From NCBI GenBank assembly GCA_003249035.1, contig QBMK01000002.1, forward strand, positions 82,495 to 146,494: a DNA stretch of 64,000 bases, given 5' to 3'. Below the pieces are notes generated by a model. The model was not told the DNA's origin, searched no databases, and worked only from the letters and a program-made list of their open reading frames with translations. A program made the position numbers and the translations under genes. The DNA is from Pseudanabaena sp. (lineage in GTDB: Bacteria > Cyanobacteriota > Cyanobacteriia > Pseudanabaenales > Pseudanabaenaceae). The number at the start of each line of letters is the position of its first letter. Positions within the stretch are counted from its first letter, which is position 1. This document shows, piece by piece, positions 1 to 8,279 of the stretch.

Positions 1-1
1 C

Positions 2-613
2 ATGACCGACAATCTCTATCATGCTACAGGTGGCAGTGTCAAAGACCGATTGGGTGAAAGATTGACTGGTGCTGTTACAGGGGTAGGTGCAAATATTGGT
101 ATCGATCAAGCTCTCGGTCACCGCGTTAGTAAGATGATTTTTACAACTGAAGGTTCAGTAGTCGCCGTAGAAGGACAAATTGTCACTCCACGAGTAATCG
201 AAAGAGCCAAAACAAATCATCAAGAACAAGCTCTACTAGAAGCGGTTGGTTTAACTACAGGTGATGCTTTGAGAGTTACTGGTTCTAATGTTGGGCAACA
301 GGTCAAGGATGGTGCTAAAGGATTATGGGAGCAGGTTAAGGAAACCGCCAGTAACCTGCAAGATCATGGCTCTCAAGCGATTGAAGATCGAAGAATTCAG
401 GGTGCTTTGGGTCGTCCTGTCACTCGCGTGATTCTCGATCGCCATGATGAGGTGATTCTCAATGTCGGCGAATTAATTACGCATCAAGCGATCGCTATTT
501 CCCGTGAAGCTGATGTCTTAGAGGTTTTGCTGGACTCAGTTTATACCGAGAAGCCAAATCTTTCTCTCAGTGACTTACGCGCTCCTGAAGCTGGCAAGGC
601 GGCTTTACGTTAA
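2..613 (+). CDS. PRC-barrel-like protein, possibly 5' incomplete
   Basis: The 203-residue product contains two copies of a beta-rich module resembling a PRC-barrel (about residues 34-75 and 133-178). Each opens with ALG[HR]xV[ST] and leads into a short strand ending near GQIVT or GELIT. They are joined by a Lys/Gln/Glu-rich amphipathic helix (about 95-130). PRC-barrels are usually protein- or RNA-contacting platforms; no catalytic residues are visible. The ATG is at base 2, so a longer N-terminus upstream of the window cannot be excluded. The stop codon overlaps the next start (TAATG), which implies translational coupling to the HAD-ATPase gene and a shared job. That job is unknown. Confidence 0.65.
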   Translation: MTDNLYHATGGSVKDRLGERLTGAVTGVGANIGIDQALGHRVSKMIFTTEGSVVAVEGQIVTPRVIERAKTNHQEQALLEAVGLTTGDALRVTGSNVGQQVKDGAKGLWEQVKETASNLQDHGSQAIEDRRIQGALGRPVTRVILDRHDEVILNVGELITHQAIAISREADVLEVLLDSVYTEKPNLSLSDLRAPEAGKAALR

Positions 614-2334
614 TGCACTATCTAATATTAGCCACAGATTACGATGGAACCTTAGCTAAGGATGGCAAAGTATCAGAGGCAACTCTTGATGCTCTCAAGC
701 GTCTGCAAAAGTCGGGACGAAAGCTGATCTTGGTGACAGGAAGGCAACTGGAAGACATTCTGCTGGTATTTCCTGAAGTCAACTTATTTGATTGTGTCGT
801 TGCGGAAAATGGAGCCGTAATTTACTTTCCTGCAACTCGCGAAGAGTTACTGCTCGGTGACTTGCCGCCAGAGAAATTTGTGCAGACTTTGCGATCGCGT
901 AATATTGACCCACTCTCGGTCGGTAAAGTGATCGTGGCAACATGGGAACCTAACGAAGCCGAAGTGCTGAATGCCATTAGAGAACTGGGATTAGATCTAC
1001 AGGTAATCTTTAATAAAGGCGCGGTAATGGTCTTGCCCGCAGGAGTTAATAAGGCTTCGGGACTAAGTGCCGCTTTGGATAAAATGGGCTTATCTGTCCG
1101 TAATACGGTTGCTGTCGGTGATGCAGAGAACGATCTATCCTTCTTGAAATTATGTGAGCTTTCCGTTGCTGTCGCTAATGCTCTACCATCAGTCAAAGGT
1201 GAAGTGGATTGGGTGACAGAAGAGGTGCGAGGTGATGGTGTAATTGAATTAATCGAGAAGCTATTAACCCTAGATCTCACCGAAGATCTACGCGAATCTC
1301 CCATTTTGCCAGATCGACATCGCATTGTCTTGGGTAAACTTGATGGCGATCGCGAAGCCTATGTTCAGCCACTTAACCGCAATATTTTGTTGGCGGGTAT
1401 CTCTGGCGGCGGCAAATCAACTTTAGCGACAGGATTAATCGAGAGGTTTATTGATAAGGGCTATCAGGTCTGCATTATCGATCCTGAAGGAGACTATCAA
1501 AACTTTGAGCAAAGCGTGACCTTGGGCAATGCTGAACTGATTCCTAGCTCAGCCGAAGTATTAACCGCTTTGAGTAAGCCTGAGCAGAATCTAATTATCA
1601 ATTTAATGGGAGTGAAAATCGACGATCGCCCATCGTATCTTGCTCAATTACTACCTTCTCTCTTGGAAATGCGCGTGAGGACTGGGCGACCGCATTGGAT
1701 TGTCATTGATGAAGTACATCATATGTTCCATGCTGATTGGAATGCTGCGGTTACCTTGCCTCAGTCTGTGAGTAGTATTTTGATGATTACAGTTCATCCC
1801 GAACATGTGGCGACTTCAGCTTTGTCTTTAGTTGATACGATTATTGCCGTTAAGTCACCTTCGCAGACAATTACAGATTTTTGCAAAGCTGTTGGACATC
1901 AGCTACCTAATGAGTCTCTGTCTTCAGAAATTGTTGCTGGAGAAGGAGTTGCATGGTTCTTAAATAATGAAGAGCAGCCATTCCAATTTCAGGTAATCCC
2001 ACCTCGTCAAGAAAGACAACGGCATATGCGAACCTATGCTGAAGGTAATTTGGGCAGCGATCGCTGTTTCTTTTTTAGAGGTGAAGATAACCAGCTAAAT
2101 CTCAAAGCACAGAATCTCAATATGTTTATCCAATTAGCGGCTGGAGTTGACGATCGCACTTGGCTACATCATTTGCGTCTGCAAGATTACTCGAATTGGC
2201 TCCAAAATTCGATTAAGGATGAAACCTTAGCGGGTGAGGTCAGCGAGATTGAAAAAACGACCGATCTCTCACCTGCTGATAGTCGCGATCGCATTAAATC
2301 CGCGATCGAAAAACGCTACACCTTGCCTGCTTGA
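613..2334 (+). CDS. HAD phosphatase fused to HerA/DUF87-like P-loop ATPase
   Basis: Residues 1-215 form a HAD-superfamily hydrolase of the Cof/sucrose-phosphatase type: motif I is DYDGT (9-13), motif II is in LVTGR, the motif III lysine is in VNKASG, and motif IV is GDAEND. Residues 240-450 are a P-loop ATPase domain, with Walker A GISGGGKST (262-270) and a Walker B that ends in IDEVHH. This resembles the HerA/VirB4 (DUF87) group that moves DNA or protein. A C-terminal segment of about 100 residues has no family I recognise. The HAD half would remove a phosphate from a small substrate and the other half would hydrolyse ATP; how they cooperate is unknown. It is coupled to the upstream PRC-barrel gene by a TAATG overlap and followed by a strong terminator hairpin. 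Confidence 0.8.
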   Translation: MHYLILATDYDGTLAKDGKVSEATLDALKRLQKSGRKLILVTGRQLEDILLVFPEVNLFDCVVAENGAVIYFPATREELLLGDLPPEKFVQTLRSRNIDPLSVGKVIVATWEPNEAEVLNAIRELGLDLQVIFNKGAVMVLPAGVNKASGLSAALDKMGLSVRNTVAVGDAENDLSFLKLCELSVAVANALPSVKGEVDWVTEEVRGDGVIELIEKLLTLDLTEDLRESPILPDRHRIVLGKLDGDREAYVQPLNRNILLAGISGGGKSTLATGLIERFIDKGYQVCIIDPEGDYQNFEQSVTLGNAELIPSSAEVLTALSKPEQNLIINLMGVKIDDRPSYLAQLLPSLLEMRVRTGRPHWIVIDEVHHMFHADWNAAVTLPQSVSSILMITVHPEHVATSALSLVDTIIAVKSPSQTITDFCKAVGHQLPNESLSSEIVAGEGVAWFLNNEEQPFQFQVIPPRQERQRHMRTYAEGNLGSDRCFFFRGEDNQLNLKAQNLNMFIQLAAGVDDRTWLHHLRLQDYSNWLQNSIKDETLAGEVSEIEKTTDLSPADSRDRIKSAIEKRYTLPA

Positions 2335-2351
2335 GACTATACTCCTTTCCT

Positions 2352-2404
2352 AACCAAGAAATAGCGGTGCGGGGCTTTGCCCCGCACCGCTATTTCTTGG
2401 TTTT
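2352..2404 (+). terminator. intrinsic terminator after the HAD-ATPase gene
   Basis: A perfect 24-bp stem (2352-2375 with 2379-2402) closes a TTT loop; its core is GC-rich, and a short T run ends the right arm. It lies 18 nt after the stop codon and closes the two-gene operon. Confidence 0.85.
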
Positions 2405-2590
2405 ATGTGCCTATTTCTTTAGTGGTAAGGAAGTATCTTAGATCAATGAAGAACATTTAGACGATCTCCAGACCCAATCCTTAAGCTGCCATTAAACTTT
2501 ATCTGTAATCAATCAATTCAATCACGATATCAAGCATTGTTATGTCAGCTTAGAGATGCAGAATAGATTTTAATTTTTGGAGAAACTACC

Positions 2591-2797
2591 ATGCAAACTA
2601 ACACGCCACAAGCTGAAACTGCCGAAGTAATGATGCGTAATGCTTGGATCACAGGATTTACTCCTCAAGCAGAACTTTGGAACGGTCGTCTTGCCATGAT
2701 CGGTTTTGTATCAGCGATCGCGATCGAATTGTTTACGCATCATGGTGTTCTACGTTTCTGGGGCATTTTATCGTCAGGGGTAGTTCCAGTTTTATAA
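2591..2797 (+). CDS. hli: high-light-inducible (one-helix chlorophyll-binding) protein
   Basis: A 68-residue protein with the chlorophyll-a/b-binding motif ELWNGRLAMIGF (about residues 29-40) at the start of its single membrane helix. HLIPs bind chlorophyll and carotenoid in the thylakoid, dissipate energy and protect photosystem II assembly under light or nutrient stress. The glutamate, asparagine and arginine that ligate pigment are all present, and the length is typical. A GGAGAAAC Shine-Dalgarno-like stretch precedes the ATG. A rubredoxin starts 56 nt downstream on the same strand, so co-transcription is likely. Confidence 0.92.
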   Translation: MQTNTPQAETAEVMMRNAWITGFTPQAELWNGRLAMIGFVSAIAIELFTHHGVLRFWGILSSGVVPVL

Positions 2798-2853
2798 ATG
2801 CTGTGGCAAATTGATCTATAAAATCCGCATCATTTATAAATTTGGAGTCAAAA

Positions 2854-3057
2854 GTGCAAAAGTATACTTGTCAAACCTGTGGATATGTTTACGATCCAGC
2901 CGTCGGCGATCCAGACTCAGGTATTGAACCTGGTACTCCCTTTGGCGCTTTGCCAGATGATTGGGTTTGCCCTACATGTGGAACTCCAAAGTCTGACTTT
3001 GAGCCAGAAGATGCAGCCGCAACAGATGTTCCATTAATGGAACCAGTCCCAGCCTAA
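2854..3057 (+). CDS. rubredoxin
   Basis: A 67-residue iron protein with two CxxCG knuckles (CQTCG near residue 6 and CPTCG near residue 39) and the conserved YVYDP and DWVCP segments. Four cysteines hold one iron, and the protein carries single electrons. It lacks the C-terminal membrane helix of RubA, the rubredoxin linked to photosystem assembly, and ends instead in an acidic, proline-containing tail, so it is probably soluble. I chose the GTG at 2854 because a GGAG lies 6 nt before it; a TTG at 2842 would overlap that ribosome-binding site. The position after an HLIP suggests a role in light or oxidative stress. Confidence 0.88.
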   Translation: MQKYTCQTCGYVYDPAVGDPDSGIEPGTPFGALPDDWVCPTCGTPKSDFEPEDAAATDVPLMEPVPA

Positions 3058-3368
3058 TCTCCTATTTAAGTATTGATTCAGATCATCCCAAGCCTCCCCT
3101 AAAAGGGAGAATTAATTATTCCCCCTTTTAAGAGCTAACGTTTACACACAAGTCTCTCTATCTTCGTTTCAATTTATCTAAGCCACCTAAATATACTAAT
3201 TCTGGGGAACTTTGTAAGGATTCAACTTTTTTGTCCCTACAGAATTGGGGGTTAGAGGGGGCTAATTATTGACTTGACTAGGTTTTATGCGTGTACACCG
3301 CTTTTTAAGAGGGATTGAGGGGATCTCTTAGAGTCTCTAACCAACATCATTCATTCAAGGAAATTTCT
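3058..3368. repeat. intergenic repeats (CCCCCTTTTTAAGGGGG-type and a second family)
   Basis: This 311-bp space has no convincing gene. It contains degenerate pieces of a palindromic C5T5AAG5-type repeat (about 3085-3130 and 3297-3322), also present near 11,570-11,680 and 41,125. Bases about 3194-3266 match, in inverted orientation, a stretch at about 55,732-55,792 (GGGGGTTAG...CAGAATT). Both are typical dispersed cyanobacterial intergenic repeats. Confidence 0.6.
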
Positions 3369-3905
3369 ATGCAGACAATCAATATTGGACTCACCGACAC
3401 CCAGCGCCTTGGCGTGATCGACCTGCTCAACAACGACTTGGCAGACAGCTATCTGCTACTAGTCAAAACCAAAAAATATCATTGGGATGTAGTAGGTCCT
3501 CAATTCATGACCTTGCATAAACTATGGCAAGCTCATTACGAAGCTCTCACGATTAATGTCGATGCGATCGCTGAAAGGATTAGAACCCTCGGTGGCTATC
3601 CTGTAGGAACGATGGAAGGGTTTCTCAAAATCTGTTCTCTCAAAGAACATGCTGGCAAAATCCCGACAGCAACTGGTATGGTATCGCAACTGCTAGAAGA
3701 TCATGAACAGATTGTGCGGAACTTGCGTGAACATATTGAGAAATGTAGCGACAAGTTCAAAGATGATGGAACTGCCGACTTTCTAACTGGTTTGATGGAG
3801 CAGCATGAACAAATCTCATGGATGCTACGCTCTTTTGTTGAAGGTGAAGCGATCGCCTCCAATGGTGCAAAGCCAGAGACTAATAAAAAGATGGTAGGAG
3901 TTTAA
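3369..3905 (+). CDS. dps: Dps-family ferritin-like DNA-protection protein
   Basis: A 178-residue four-helix ferritin-like protein. The Dps signature is clear: KKYHWDVVGPQFMTLH, then the helix HYEALTINVDAIAERI with the inter-subunit ferroxidase His/Asp/Glu ligands. Dps dodecamers oxidise and store iron using hydrogen peroxide and often shield DNA. The start is the ATG at 3369 with AAGG upstream; an in-frame start farther upstream (3315) would only add sequence derived from the intergenic repeat. The C-terminal tail carries a few lysines. The gene stands alone, ending in a hairpin terminator, in an island of other oxidative-stress genes. Confidence 0.93.
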   Translation: MQTINIGLTDTQRLGVIDLLNNDLADSYLLLVKTKKYHWDVVGPQFMTLHKLWQAHYEALTINVDAIAERIRTLGGYPVGTMEGFLKICSLKEHAGKIPTATGMVSQLLEDHEQIVRNLREHIEKCSDKFKDDGTADFLTGLMEQHEQISWMLRSFVEGEAIASNGAKPETNKKMVGV

Positions 3906-3916
3906 GAAACTACAAT

Positions 3917-3962
3917 ATTGAAAAAGAAGGGGTAATTCATGAATTACCCTTTCTTTTTCAAT
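3917..3962 (+). terminator. hairpin terminator after dps
   Basis: An inverted repeat of about 22 bp per arm (3917-3938 with 3941-3962, one G-T wobble) begins 11 nt after the dps stop. The right arm contains a T-rich run. It separates dps from the GST gene 24 nt farther on. Confidence 0.8.
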
Positions 3963-3985
3963 GAATATACTAAGAGGGTAATTCG

Positions 3986-4657
3986 ATGATAACAGTTCAC
4001 CAATTAAACAACTCTCGCTCCCAACGTGTGCTTTGGCTACTAGAAGAACTTGAACTTCCCTACGAAATCAAACGCTACGAACGTGACCCCAAAACCATGT
4101 TTGCTCCTGCATCTCTACGGGAGGTACATCCACTCGGTAAATCACCTGTGATTACTGATGGCGAACTGACTCTTGCAGAATCTGGAGCCATTATCGAGTA
4201 TCTAGTCGGACGCTATGGCAACGGAAGATTGGCTCCTGCTCCAGACACGCCCGAACATTTGCGCTACACCTACTGGCTGCATTATGCAGAAGGTTCTGCT
4301 ATGCCGCCGCTATTACTTAAGCTTATATTCGATCAAATCGAGAAGAGTCCAATGCCCTTTATTGTGCGCCCGATCGCTCGGCGGATCGCAAAACGTGTAA
4401 AAAATTCGATTATTGAACCGCAGATTAAACAGCACCTAGATTATATGGAGGCAGAGATTGGAAAGAACGCATGGTTTGCTGGGAACGAATTTACCGCAGC
4501 CGATATCCAAATCAGTTTTCCATTGGAGGCAGCAGTAGCAAGGGCTGGACTGAACGCAAGTCGTCCAAAACTTATCGCATTCTTGAATCGCATTCATAGC
4601 CGTCCTGCATACAAAAAAGCATTAGAGCGCGGTGGTACATACGATCTTTTGAGTTGA
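3986..4657 (+). CDS. glutathione S-transferase family protein
   Basis: A 223-residue cytosolic GST. The N-terminal thioredoxin-like domain (1-80) has the substrate-contacting SRSQRVLW segment and the cis-proline context GKSPVI, followed by the glutathione gamma-glutamyl binding pair in LAESGAIIEYL. The C-terminal all-helical domain includes the N-capping box FTAADIQ. The active site is of the serine kind (Ser near residue 10), as in bacterial theta/beta-like GSTs. It would conjugate glutathione to electrophiles or reduce peroxides; the natural substrate is unknown. The gene is monocistronic between a terminator and the DUF6335 gene. Confidence 0.9.
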   Translation: MITVHQLNNSRSQRVLWLLEELELPYEIKRYERDPKTMFAPASLREVHPLGKSPVITDGELTLAESGAIIEYLVGRYGNGRLAPAPDTPEHLRYTYWLHYAEGSAMPPLLLKLIFDQIEKSPMPFIVRPIARRIAKRVKNSIIEPQIKQHLDYMEAEIGKNAWFAGNEFTAADIQISFPLEAAVARAGLNASRPKLIAFLNRIHSRPAYKKALERGGTYDLLS

Positions 4658-4810
4658 AGTTTGGGATATGCCCATACTCAACTTTTTGAATGAATAAAAT
4701 CTTATGGCTAAATTTGCCAGCTTAATCTGAAGCTGTAGGACTTTGAGAGATCGCTTAACAGATGCGGCGATGGTTAATAAACAAATTCCTAAATTCAAAG
4801 GAGAAAATAT

Positions 4811-5071
4811 ATGACAACCCCACGATCAAATTCACTAAAAGGTGCAGATTTAGCAGACGACGCTGAGAATGATGCATATCGAGCCGAAGTAAATGGTGAT
4901 GAATCCGTTGGCGGCAGCACCGCAGTTCCCAATCAAAACGACACTGAAGAATTAGCGGAGGCGGTGGGGATTGTAGTAGATAATGACACACCCCTTGATA
5001 CTGAAGAAATGCTTCTAAAGCGCGATCGCGATCGCTGGGAATTAGATTCTGCATCGGCTGTCGATCATTAA
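4811..5071 (+). CDS. DUF6335 family protein, copy 1
   Basis: An 86-residue acidic, hydrophilic protein with the cyanobacterial DUF6335 pattern: a GGSTAVP element, the helix TEELAEAVGI, and a C-terminal RDRDRWELD block. No membrane or signal segment is present and the function is unknown. AGGAGAAAATAT gives a good ribosome-binding site. A second copy lies at 9144-9404; the products are identical at 74 of 86 positions and even share the leader AGGAGAAAATATATGACAA, but similarity stops outside the gene. The pyruvate-kinase-like gene starts 25 nt after the stop, probably in the same operon. Confidence 0.85.
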   Translation: MTTPRSNSLKGADLADDAENDAYRAEVNGDESVGGSTAVPNQNDTEELAEAVGIVVDNDTPLDTEEMLLKRDRDRWELDSASAVDH

Positions 5072-5096
5072 TTAAGGACTATTAAGGAAAGCTATT

Positions 5097-6662
5097 ATGC
5101 AAACTTTAACTTCAATTCCTAAGACAGATTATCAATCCACACCTTTTAATCTATCCACTCCACAAGGTTTATTATCAACTCTGCAAGAACTACGACAGAC
5201 AGTTGAGACTGAAGGGAAATTGACCTTTGATCAGTGGCGATCGCACATTGAACGTCCTGAATTTCTTGCCAGTGCCTTAAATCTGGCTGAATATCTGGCT
5301 CTGCGGCGACACGATCTGCGATCGCTTCAAGTTGCACTAAAGCCTTGGGGACTATCCTCATTGGGACGGATTGAAGCAAGGGTGATTGCCAATCTTGATG
5401 CGGTGATTACCACTTTGGAAGTTATCTGCGGCTCTGAATCTCATCAAAACCGACCACCGATTGAATTTTTTCTGGAGGGCGATCGCATACTCCAACAACA
5501 TACAGAAGAACTATTTGGCGACTCCCAACGCCGAGTCAGGATCATGGTCACGCTCGATACGGATGCGGCTACTGACTATGAGAAGGTACGAGAATTTATG
5601 CGATCGGGGGCAAACTGTATGCGAATTAACTGCGCCCACGACACCCCAGAGATTTGGGAGAACATGATCAAAAACATCCGTCATGCCGAACAGGAAACAG
5701 GAACAACCTGTAAAATCATGATGGACTTGGGTGGTCCAAAAATTCGCACAGGATCGGTACTTAGACCGCTTGATAAAAAACGGGTTTTTCTAGGAGATCA
5801 TATCCTGCTGTCACGCTCCCTGCCTGTCGTAAATGAGAAAAAAAGTGCATCAAAAGCCATTCCATCACCTGTAGATCACTTCCAAACTTGCTGTACCATT
5901 CCCTCCATTCTTGATTTATTAGAAGTTGATACTCCTGTATTCATTGATGATGGCAAGATTCAGTCGCGTGTGGTTGATCCTCAATATCTATTACCTGATG
6001 GAGAACTAGGGCTTTTATTAGAAGTCATAAATGCAAGCCCCAAAGGAGTCAAACTTTTGCCAGAAAAGGGCATGAATTTCCCAGATACAGCCTTGTCTCT
6101 GAGTCCATTGACTGAAAAAGACTTGTCTGACCTAGATTTTGTCGGTACTCACGCCGATATTATTGGTTACTCTTTTGTGCAACGACCTGCGGATATTGAG
6201 TTACTTCAACAGGAATTAGACAAACGCTTTGGCGCAAGTCTATGCCGACCCGCAATTGTGGCAAAGATTGAGACTGCGATCGCGGTTGCCAATCTTCCAG
6301 AATTGATCATCTATGCCGCAGGCAAACAATCCTTTGGGGTGATGATTGCCCGTGGTGACTTAGCGGTACAAATTGGCTATCAGCGTTTAGCCGAGATTCA
6401 AGAAGAGATTCTGTGGCTATGCGAAGCCGCTCATGTGCCTGTGATCTGGGCAACTCAAGTGCTAGAGAGTTTAGTCAAGACTGGCATCCCTTCCCGTGGA
6501 GAGATGACTGATGCCGCAATGGCAGAACGAGCTGAATGTGTAATGCTAAATAAGGGCGCTTTTGTGGGCAAAGCGATCGCAATTCTTGATGATGTTCTCA
6601 CGCGCATGGAAGCCCATCAATTGAAAAAAACGCCCCAATTACGGGCACTCCATTCATGGTAA
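5097..6662 (+). CDS. atypical pyruvate-kinase-like enzyme lacking the C-terminal domain
   Basis: A 521-residue protein. An N-terminal helical extension (1-145) with no recognised family is followed by a pyruvate kinase barrel with inserted B domain (146-505). Visible active-site elements are RINCAHD (canonical RLNFSH), GGPKIRTG (canonical KGPEIRTG), FIDDGKI, VAKIET with the catalytic Lys and metal Glu, ARGDLAVQ with the metal Asp, and WATQVLES. The canonical MLSGETA after the barrel is MLNKG here, and the protein ends soon after, without the allosteric C-terminal domain of ordinary enzymes. It may make ATP and pyruvate from phosphoenolpyruvate without the usual control, or act on another substrate. 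It is co-directional with DUF6335 and followed by a terminator. Confidence 0.75.
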   Translation: MQTLTSIPKTDYQSTPFNLSTPQGLLSTLQELRQTVETEGKLTFDQWRSHIERPEFLASALNLAEYLALRRHDLRSLQVALKPWGLSSLGRIEARVIANLDAVITTLEVICGSESHQNRPPIEFFLEGDRILQQHTEELFGDSQRRVRIMVTLDTDAATDYEKVREFMRSGANCMRINCAHDTPEIWENMIKNIRHAEQETGTTCKIMMDLGGPKIRTGSVLRPLDKKRVFLGDHILLSRSLPVVNEKKSASKAIPSPVDHFQTCCTIPSILDLLEVDTPVFIDDGKIQSRVVDPQYLLPDGELGLLLEVINASPKGVKLLPEKGMNFPDTALSLSPLTEKDLSDLDFVGTHADIIGYSFVQRPADIELLQQELDKRFGASLCRPAIVAKIETAIAVANLPELIIYAAGKQSFGVMIARGDLAVQIGYQRLAEIQEEILWLCEAAHVPVIWATQVLESLVKTGIPSRGEMTDAAMAERAECVMLNKGAFVGKAIAILDDVLTRMEAHQLKKTPQLRALHSW

Positions 6663-6681
6663 GCAGCTATGAACAGAACCA

Positions 6682-6720
6682 AAACGTGAGTCGCTCGCAA
6701 AGCGGGCGACTCACGTTTTT
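6682..6720 (+). terminator. intrinsic terminator after the pyruvate-kinase-like gene
   Basis: An 18-bp stem (6682-6699 with 6703-6720, one G-T wobble) with an AAA loop; the right arm ends in TTTT and one more T follows. It begins 19 nt after the stop codon. Confidence 0.85.
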
Positions 6721-6759
6721 AGACTAGCTACTTCCATCTTCTAAATGGTAATACTCACT

Positions 6760-7746
6760 ATGAAAGTTTCTATTTTTAGTACAAAATCATACGATCGCCA
6801 ATTTTTTACAGCCGCTAATGCCAAATATCAGCATGAAATGACATTTTTAGAATCACGGCTCGACCATCAAACCGCTCTACTCGCAAAAGGTGCGATCGCT
6901 GTCTGTGTCTTTGTCAATGATGAAGTCGATAAGAAGACTATAGAAGCTCTTGCTAGTCAGAATGTGAGCCTAATTGCGCTGCGTTCGGCTGGGTATAACC
7001 ATGTCGATGTGCAAGCCGCTAAAAATATGGGCATCAAACTGGTGCGAGTACCCGCTTATTCTCCCCATGCAGTCGCCGAGCATACTGTCGGACTAATCCT
7101 CACCCTCAACCGCAAACTCCATCGGGCTTATAATCGAGTCCGTGAGGGCAACTTTTCGCTAGAAGGATTGCTGGGATTTGATTTACACGGTCGCACGATT
7201 GGCATTATCGGCTCAGGTCGAATTGGCGCAGTCGTTGCCAAAATCATGACGGGGTTTGGCTGCAAGGTGATTGCCTACGATCTCTACCATAATCCTCAAT
7301 GTGAAGCGATCTCAGTTCGATATGTCGATATGCCTCAACTTCTATCCCAATCTGATATTATCTCCATTCACTGTCCATTAACTTCTGAGACTTATCACTT
7401 AGTAGATAAGAAGGCGATCGCCCAAATGAAGCCCCATGTCATGCTGATTAATACCAGTCGCGGCGCATTGATCGACACAAATGCCGTCATCACCGCACTC
7501 AAATCATCACAAATTGGCGCATTAGGATTAGATGTATACGAACAAGAATTAGAACTATTCTTTGAAGATCGCTCAGATCGGATTCTTCAAGATGATACCT
7601 TTGCCCGACTGATGACTTTTCCTAATGTAATGATTACTGGACATCAGGCATTCTTTACTGAAGATGCGATGCAGGCGATCGCCGAAGTAACGTTAGCGAA
7701 CATCACGCAAATAGAACAAGGACAGATTTGTGAAAATGAAATTTAG
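6760..7746 (+). CDS. ldhA: D-lactate dehydrogenase (2-hydroxyacid dehydrogenase family)
   Basis: A 328-residue D-isomer-specific 2-hydroxyacid dehydrogenase of the fermentative LdhA kind. It begins with the typical MKVSIFSTKSYD, has the NAD-binding motif GSGRIG (Rossmann fold, about 152-157), and carries the catalytic triad: Arg in NTSRG, Glu in DVYEQE and His in GHQAF. It reduces pyruvate to D-lactate with NADH. I start at the ATG at 6760; an in-frame ATG at 6745 would add five non-conserved residues, and neither has a strong ribosome-binding site. It lies next to a pyruvate-kinase-like gene and near a phosphoglycerate mutase, which suggests dark fermentation. Confidence 0.9.
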   Translation: MKVSIFSTKSYDRQFFTAANAKYQHEMTFLESRLDHQTALLAKGAIAVCVFVNDEVDKKTIEALASQNVSLIALRSAGYNHVDVQAAKNMGIKLVRVPAYSPHAVAEHTVGLILTLNRKLHRAYNRVREGNFSLEGLLGFDLHGRTIGIIGSGRIGAVVAKIMTGFGCKVIAYDLYHNPQCEAISVRYVDMPQLLSQSDIISIHCPLTSETYHLVDKKAIAQMKPHVMLINTSRGALIDTNAVITALKSSQIGALGLDVYEQELELFFEDRSDRILQDDTFARLMTFPNVMITGHQAFFTEDAMQAIAEVTLANITQIEQGQICENEI

Positions 7747-7816
7747 ACGTGGCAAGATTGCATCTGAGATGACCGATGTGTGATAAAACGTAATTGCTGG
7801 AATTGACAACCCAGAA

Positions 7817-8215
7817 TCATTGCTCGTTGGAAGCTTTCGTCTTTTGAATCATCTCTTGGATTGTTTCGGTTTCGCCAATTTCATAAAGACTAATCAAACT
7901 TTTCTCAATGGTAAAAATTTGTTGAATTGTTGCATCCGCGAGTAAATTGCCTTGCAAATCTCTGACGATTTGATGAACGGTAACAACATTTCGATTGTTT
8001 TCATCCGTCTCAAATTTTAGCGTTTCAAGCTGAACTTGGATAACCTTATATTGATTAGTCCAGTATTCGCGCACCGCATCGCGTCCATAAACGAAACCGC
8101 CTTCCACCCCGTTCGCCCATTTCACGTCTGGGCGCATCACCGAGATGATGGTTTCAATCTCGCCTTTGTTAAAGGCTTCGTATAAATTTTGCAGAAACTG
8201 TTGATTTGAACTCAT
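7817..8215 (-). CDS. SnoaL-like / NTF2-like protein
   Basis: A 132-residue protein of the NTF2-like alpha/beta cone fold. It starts with the typical helix NLYEAFNKGE, followed by DVKWAN, the YGRDAVREYW helix and the beta-strand run of the SnoaL-like group. Members are small isomerases or hydrolases, or simply ligand-binding proteins, and the substrate cannot be read from the sequence. The gene is separated from the phosphoglycerate mutase gene by 64 nt on the same strand. Confidence 0.8.
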   Translation of the reverse strand: MSSNQQFLQNLYEAFNKGEIETIISVMRPDVKWANGVEGGFVYGRDAVREYWTNQYKVIQVQLETLKFETDENNRNVVTVHQIVRDLQGNLLADATIQQIFTIEKSLISLYEIGETETIQEMIQKTKASNEQ

Positions 8216-8279
8216 AACTATTCACCATACATTACGATTATTAAGAAACTATACGCATATCATCATACGCATTCAGGTA

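Noticed and set aside
822-1325. A 167-codon open frame on the minus strand inside the HAD-ATPase gene
   Set aside because: It is antisense to strongly conserved HAD motifs, has a Ser/Thr-rich composition without a domain, and lacks a ribosome-binding site.
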